Assembly: GCF_001552075.1 (NCBI RefSeq) | Contig: NZ_BCQM01000007.1 | Span: 145,078-209,077, forward strand | Source: Arthrobacter luteolus NBRC 107841 | GTDB taxonomy: Bacteria; Actinomycetota; Actinomycetes; Actinomycetales; Micrococcaceae | Reading direction: 5' to 3' | DNA: 64,000 nucleotides | Part shown: piece after piece, positions 60,211 through 64,000 of the stretch | How the letters are laid out: each line of letters begins with the position of its first letter | Position numbering within the stretch: the first letter of the stretch is position 1 | Program-made: the position numbers and the translations under genes | Notes under the pieces: generated by a model | The model's input: the letters and a program-made list of their open reading frames with translations, nothing else | Databases searched by the model: none | What the model was told of the DNA's origin: nothing

Positions 60211-61935
60211 ATGGACAATGCCCTCCGCGAAACCTCACGGCCTTCAACCGAGCTCCAGCTGGTGCCGGTCCACGAGGCTTCCGCTGAACGTGACCGTCAG
60301 TGGTGGCGCTCCTCGGTGATTTACCAGATTTATCCCCGCTCCTTCCGCGACCTCCGCGGCGACGGCATTGGCGACCTGCCCGGCATCACGGCAGAAATTC
60401 CCGCCCTGGCCGAACTGGACATCGACGCGATCTGGCTCTCCCCGTTCTACAAGTCGCCGCAGAAGGATGCCGGCTACGACGTCGCGGACTACTGTTCCGT
60501 CGACCCCATCTTCGGCACTTTGGAAGATTTTGACGCCCTCGCTGCCACCGCCGCGAAGCACGGCATCCGGGTGATCGTGGACCTGGTCCCCAACCACTGT
60601 TCCGACCAGCATGCGCTGTTCCAGGCTGCCCTCGCGGCGCCGGAGAACTCCCCCGCCCGGGACATGTTCATCTTCCGCGACGGCACCGGTGAGCACGGCG
60701 AAAACCCGCCGAACAACTGGCAGTCCCACTTCGGCGGACCGGCCTGGACCAGGGTCACTAACCCTGACGGCACTCCGGGCCAGTGGTACCTTCACCTCTT
60801 CGACTCCACCCAGCCCGACTTCAACTGGGACAACCCGGCTGTGAAGGACGAGTTCGAGCGCATCCTGCGCTTCTGGCTCGACCGCGGTGTCGGTGGCTTC
60901 CGCGTCGACGTCGCCCACGCCCTGATCAAGAAGTCCGGCCTGCCGGACTGGGGCGGCCGCGCCGACGGCGCCTCCATTGACGGCTTCCCCGGCCACGAGG
61001 CACCCATGTTCGGCCAGGCGGGGATCCACGACATCTTCCGCTCCTGGCGCAAGATCCTGGATGAGTACGACGGCGACCGCGTCCTGTGCGCTGAAGCCAC
61101 CATCGATCCGCTGGACCGGCTCACTGACTGGGTCCGTTCCGACGAGATGCACCAGGCCTTCAACTTCGCCTACCTCCACCACCCCTGGGACGCCGCCGAT
61201 CTGCGGCACACGATCGAAACCTCGCTGAACGCCTTCGACAAGGTCGGTGCCCCCACCACGTGGGTACTCTCCAACCACGACGTCGTCCGCCACGTCTCCC
61301 GGTTCGGGCTGCAGGGGCATCAGCTGCGCAGCGGCGACGGGATCGGCCCCAGCGACGCACAGCCGGACCACGTCCTCGGGCTGGCCCGGGCCCGTGCTGC
61401 GACGCTGCTGATGCTCGGCCTGCCCGGCGGGGTCTACCTCTACCAGGGTGAGGAACTGGGCCTTCCGGACCACACCATGATTCCGCACTCCTACCGCCAG
61501 GACCCGACGTTCCACCGGACCGACGGCGTCCGCGTGGGCCGGGACGGCTCCCGGGTGCCGCTGCCCTGGGTGGCGGATGCACCGTCGTACGGGTTCAGCA
61601 GCACCGGCAAGAGCTGGCTGCCGCAGCCAGGGCTCTGGGGCACCCACTCCCGGGATATCCAGGAACGCAACCCGGACTCCACACTGCACATGTACAAAAC
61701 AGCCTTGAAGCTGCGGCAGGAACTCGGACTGGGCCATGGCTCGCTGTCCTGGTGGCCGGAGCATGACGCCGAGGGTGTTGTGGCCTTCGTGAACAACGGG
61801 GTGCTGGTGGTGATGAACATGGGCACCGAAGCCGTAGAGCTGCCGGAGTTCGAAATCCTGCACCAGAGCTCACCGGGCGCCATGGAGCACAACCGGCTCC
61901 GCCCCAACCGGACTGTCTGGATGCGGGTGGCCTAG
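60211..61935 (+). CDS. GH13 alpha-glucosidase
   Basis: A 574-residue GH13 glucosidase (oligo-1,6-glucosidase/alpha-glucosidase type). Blocks: YQIYPRSFRDLRGDGIGDLPG, DAIWLSPFYKSP, DLVPNHCSDQH, GFRVDVAHAL with the nucleophile Asp, VLCAEATID with the acid Glu, and VLSNHDVVRH. The catalytic triad is thus complete. ATG 60211 has AAGGA eleven bases upstream; an ATG four codons earlier at 60199 is possible. No signal peptide, so it acts in the cytosol on imported oligosaccharides. Confidence 0.93.
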   Translation: MDNALRETSRPSTELQLVPVHEASAERDRQWWRSSVIYQIYPRSFRDLRGDGIGDLPGITAEIPALAELDIDAIWLSPFYKSPQKDAGYDVADYCSVDPIFGTLEDFDALAATAAKHGIRVIVDLVPNHCSDQHALFQAALAAPENSPARDMFIFRDGTGEHGENPPNNWQSHFGGPAWTRVTNPDGTPGQWYLHLFDSTQPDFNWDNPAVKDEFERILRFWLDRGVGGFRVDVAHALIKKSGLPDWGGRADGASIDGFPGHEAPMFGQAGIHDIFRSWRKILDEYDGDRVLCAEATIDPLDRLTDWVRSDEMHQAFNFAYLHHPWDAADLRHTIETSLNAFDKVGAPTTWVLSNHDVVRHVSRFGLQGHQLRSGDGIGPSDAQPDHVLGLARARAATLLMLGLPGGVYLYQGEELGLPDHTMIPHSYRQDPTFHRTDGVRVGRDGSRVPLPWVADAPSYGFSSTGKSWLPQPGLWGTHSRDIQERNPDSTLHMYKTALKLRQELGLGHGSLSWWPEHDAEGVVAFVNNGVLVVMNMGTEAVELPEFEILHQSSPGAMEHNRLRPNRTVWMRVA

Positions 61936-61951
61936 GTTCCTGGCAGGTCCA

Positions 61952-62034
61952 GTTCCTGATCCGGCCGGGTTCCTGATCCGGCCGGACCGGACCAGGCCAG
62001 GCCGGCCGTGCCAGGCCGGCCATGCCAGGCCGGC
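61952..62034. repeat. GC-rich tandem repeats between convergent genes
   Basis: A 17-bp unit, GTTCCTGATCCGGCCGG, occurs twice at 61952-61968 and 61969-61985. CCAGGCCGGC then recurs with 14-base spacing at 61997, 62011 and 62025. The region separates the GH13 gene from the convergent oxidase gene. Confidence 0.8.
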
Positions 62035-62054
62035 GGACCGGACCAGGCCGGCGG

Positions 62055-63428
62055 CTAGATGCCGGGGATGGCCTTGCCCGGGTTCAGGATTCCTGCCGGG
62101 TCAAAGACTGCTTTGACCCGGCGCTGGAGTTCCAGCACCTCGGCTTGCTGCTCCTGCGCGAGCCAGCGCAGCTTGAACTGGCCGACACCGTGTTCGCCGG
62201 TGATGGTTCCGCCAAGTCCCAGGGCAACCGTGATGGATTCGTCCAGGGCAGCAGCCAGGCGCGCGGCGCCGTCAGCGCCCTCCGCGGTGTTGACCCAGAA
62301 CGTCGGGTGCAGGTTGCCGTCACCCGCGTGGGCAACAACCTTGAGCCGGACCCCATGGCTCAGGGCCATCCGCTCGAGCTCGGCAACGTAGTGCACCAGC
62401 TGGGAGCGCGGCACAGCTACGTCTTCCCCTACCCGCAGTTCATGGTCGACGTCGTCCCCGCGGCTGTGCCGGCGTAGTTCCACGAGCCGCTCGGCTTCGG
62501 CTGAGCCTGCGGAGCTTACCGTTCCGCCGAGTCCGGACAGGACGCTCCGGACCGCGTCGGCTTCGGCTTCGGCGCCGAACCCGTCGGTTTGGATCAGCAG
62601 CAGCGCCCCTCCGCGGGTCCCGAGGTCCGAGCCGTGGGCGCCGTCGAGCGCTGCCATCGTGGCGCCGTCGAGCAGTTCCATGATCGCTGGCTGGACCCGT
62701 GCCGCGCCGACGGCGAGCACACCGGCCGCAGCCGTCCGGAAGTCCGGGAAGAAAGCTGCGACGGTCCGCACCTCACGGGGCAGGTAGCGCAGCCGGACGG
62801 TAATCCCGACGACGACACCGAGTGTGCCTTCCGATCCCGTGAACAGGCCCGTCAGGTCATAGCCCGCCACGCCTTTGAAAGTCTCATGCCCGGTGCGGAT
62901 CAGCGTGCCGTCTGCCAGCACTACGTCCAGGGCCAGGACCGAGTCCCGCGTTACACCGTACTTCGCGCAGCGCAGGCCGCCGGCGTTGGTGGCGACGTTG
63001 CCGCCTATGGTGGAGATCCGGTAGCTGGCCGGATCCGGTGCGTACATCAGCCCATGCGTTTTGACGGCCTCATTGAGGTCCGCGTTGATGACCCCGGGTT
63101 CGACGACGGCGAGCTCATCACCCGGCCGAATGTCCAGGATCCGGTTCATCCTCTCGAGGCTGAGGACAATGCAGTTCCTGGTGGCGTGGGCTCCGCCTGA
63201 AACCCCGGTACCGGCTCCGCGCGGCACAACAGCTGTGTTCGTGCGCGACGCCCAGCGCAGGATGTTCTGCACGTCAGCCACGCTTTCCGCCCAGACCACC
63301 GCGAGTGGATCGATGAGGTCCTGCACCGGACCGTGGTCCTTGGCATACGCTGCCAGGGTTGCAGGATCGGTCGCTACGGAAGCGCCGGGGATGGCAAGCG
63401 TAAGGTCATGCAGAACGTCAGTGGTCAT
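62055..63428 (-). CDS. FAD-linked oxidase, glycolate-oxidase subunit GlcD type
   Basis: A 457-residue flavoprotein of the PCMH/VAO family. The FAD-binding segment PRGAGTGVSGGA, then STIGGNVATNAGGLRCAKYG and FTGSEGTLGVV, match GlcD/lactate dehydrogenase-like proteins. The C-terminal AHAGDGNLHP and GTITGEHGVGQFK carry the His and Glu of the active site. It oxidises a 2-hydroxy acid such as glycolate or D-lactate. No partner GlcE or GlcF is beside it. It starts ten bases after the SRPBCC gene's stop. Confidence 0.92.
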   Translation of the reverse strand: MTTDVLHDLTLAIPGASVATDPATLAAYAKDHGPVQDLIDPLAVVWAESVADVQNILRWASRTNTAVVPRGAGTGVSGGAHATRNCIVLSLERMNRILDIRPGDELAVVEPGVINADLNEAVKTHGLMYAPDPASYRISTIGGNVATNAGGLRCAKYGVTRDSVLALDVVLADGTLIRTGHETFKGVAGYDLTGLFTGSEGTLGVVVGITVRLRYLPREVRTVAAFFPDFRTAAAGVLAVGAARVQPAIMELLDGATMAALDGAHGSDLGTRGGALLLIQTDGFGAEAEADAVRSVLSGLGGTVSSAGSAEAERLVELRRHSRGDDVDHELRVGEDVAVPRSQLVHYVAELERMALSHGVRLKVVAHAGDGNLHPTFWVNTAEGADGAARLAAALDESITVALGLGGTITGEHGVGQFKLRWLAQEQQAEVLELQRRVKAVFDPAGILNPGKAIPGI

Positions 63429-63437
63429 ATCAGAAGG

Positions 63438-63920
63438 CTACCGGGCGCCCATGAACCGGGCGTAACGTTGCACCACGTTGCGCCACTGTCCCGCGAGCCG
63501 CTCACGGACCTCTTCTCCATCGGGAAGCCGGCCGAACCCCGAGTGCAGCACCGTCACCAGGGTGCCCTCTTCCTGCGGCTCAAACTTCAGCTCAACACTC
63601 GTGGCGGTGGTTGGGCTGTGTCCCAGGAACCAGTCCATGGCCAGCAGTTCCCCCGGTCTGATTTCCTGGACCGTGGCCCACAGCGCGGTCTCCTCGTCGA
63701 GGCTGGTTTCCGTCAGGGAGCCGCCTTCGAACTCCGGATGCATTCCCTCGCCGAACGTGCTGAACTCTTCCGGCCACCACAGGTGCAGGTACTCGTGGAA
63801 ACCGCTGAACGCCTCCTCCGTTTCACGGGGAACAACGCAGCTTTCGACGATATCGGCGACGGCGGCCGTGGCCTGCTGCGGCTCGGGGTCCGGCGCATGG
63901 GAAAACAAGGAAGATGACAT
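63438..63920 (-). CDS. SRPBCC-fold protein
   Basis: A 160-residue protein of the START/AHSA1-like SRPBCC fold. The pattern ESCVVPRETEEAFSGFHEYLHLWWPEE, EIRPGELLAMDWFLGHS, LEL.F.P.EEGTLVTVLHSGFG and the final helix WRNVVQRYARFMG is typical (first block quoted as ESCVVPRETEEAF). Such proteins bind hydrophobic ligands; the role here is unknown. Gene order suggests joint transcription with the oxidase. Confidence 0.85.
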   Translation of the reverse strand: MSSSLFSHAPDPEPQQATAAVADIVESCVVPRETEEAFSGFHEYLHLWWPEEFSTFGEGMHPEFEGGSLTETSLDEETALWATVQEIRPGELLAMDWFLGHSPTTATSVELKFEPQEEGTLVTVLHSGFGRLPDGEEVRERLAGQWRNVVQRYARFMGAR

Positions 63921-64000
63921 GCCTTCAGCCTACGTACTCCGCGGCCTGCTGGTCTGCAGTTCTCCTGGCCCGGCGTCCTACCCTGCCGGCCAGGTACGAG

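Noticed and set aside
60244..61863. A 539-codon minus-strand frame opposite the GH13 gene
   Set aside because: Same reason: the plus strand encodes a complete GH13 catalytic triad.
1..64000. CRISPR arrays, insertion sequences, prophage genes or rRNA genes
   Set aside because: None seen. There are no regularly spaced repeats, transposase or integrase motifs, or rRNA stretches in the window.

Overview
The window looks like chromosome of a high-GC actinobacterium, most likely Arthrobacter or a close relative in the Micrococcaceae. This is inferred from GC-rich third codon positions, frequent GTG/TTG starts, a DUF1540 protein, a DUF4032 protein, a MocR/EamA pair and the neighbourhood tRNA-Thr, DsbA-like protein, otsA, otsB, sugar-ABC ATPase, DUF4032. 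No database search was possible, so the genus is an inference.

Layout. 1-4.7 kb holds a partial DUF1540 gene, an HNH nuclease, an S4 RNA-binding protein, an NhaA antiporter fused to a DsbA-like domain, and two unknowns. 4.8-26.6 kb is the most distinctive region: an accessory catabolic cluster of about 22 kb with three YtcJ/short-chain/aldo-keto type enzyme sets, a MoaF protein, a phosphotriesterase paired with its own degenerate paralogue, an O-methyltransferase-like protein, two HSL esterases, a Bcr/CflA exporter and a Dpp-type ABC importer, ending in a TetR gene. Six 18-bp palindromes of the form AGTCTAC(A/G)-N2-(C/T)GT(A/T)GACT lie in the promoter gaps of this region, including upstream of the TetR gene, and tie its transcription units into one probable regulon.

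26.6-29.5 kb holds small housekeeping-like genes: a ParS/MbcA-like protein, a PTH2 hydrolase, a LysE exporter and a PheC-like lipoprotein. 29.5-37.2 kb is a second catabolic unit: hydantoinase/oxoprolinase genes hyuA-hyuB and an N-carbamoylsarcosine-amidase-like hydrolase, divergent from a class III CoA-transferase, an HMG-CoA-lyase-like protein and a GntR/FCD regulator, with two inverted TGCATACAAC sites in the shared promoter gap. 38.3-47.5 kb is a third unit: YtcJ amidohydrolase, Dpp-type ABC importer and FAD amine oxidase in one operon, divergent from its own TetR gene with a GTCAACA-N-TGTTGAC palindrome between them.

47.7-52.7 kb carries a MocR/EamA pair, a DUF2975/XRE pair and an MFS exporter with a long leader. 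52.7-64 kb is core: tRNA-Thr(TGT), a membrane-anchored DsbA-like protein, trehalose synthesis (otsA-otsB), a MsiK/UgpC-type ATPase, DUF4032, a DUF4190-type membrane protein, a GH13 alpha-glucosidase, a GlcD-type FAD oxidase and a SRPBCC protein.

Taken together, the accessory part reads as three independently regulated import-and-hydrolyse modules for small organic nitrogen or ester compounds; their substrates cannot be read from sequence.
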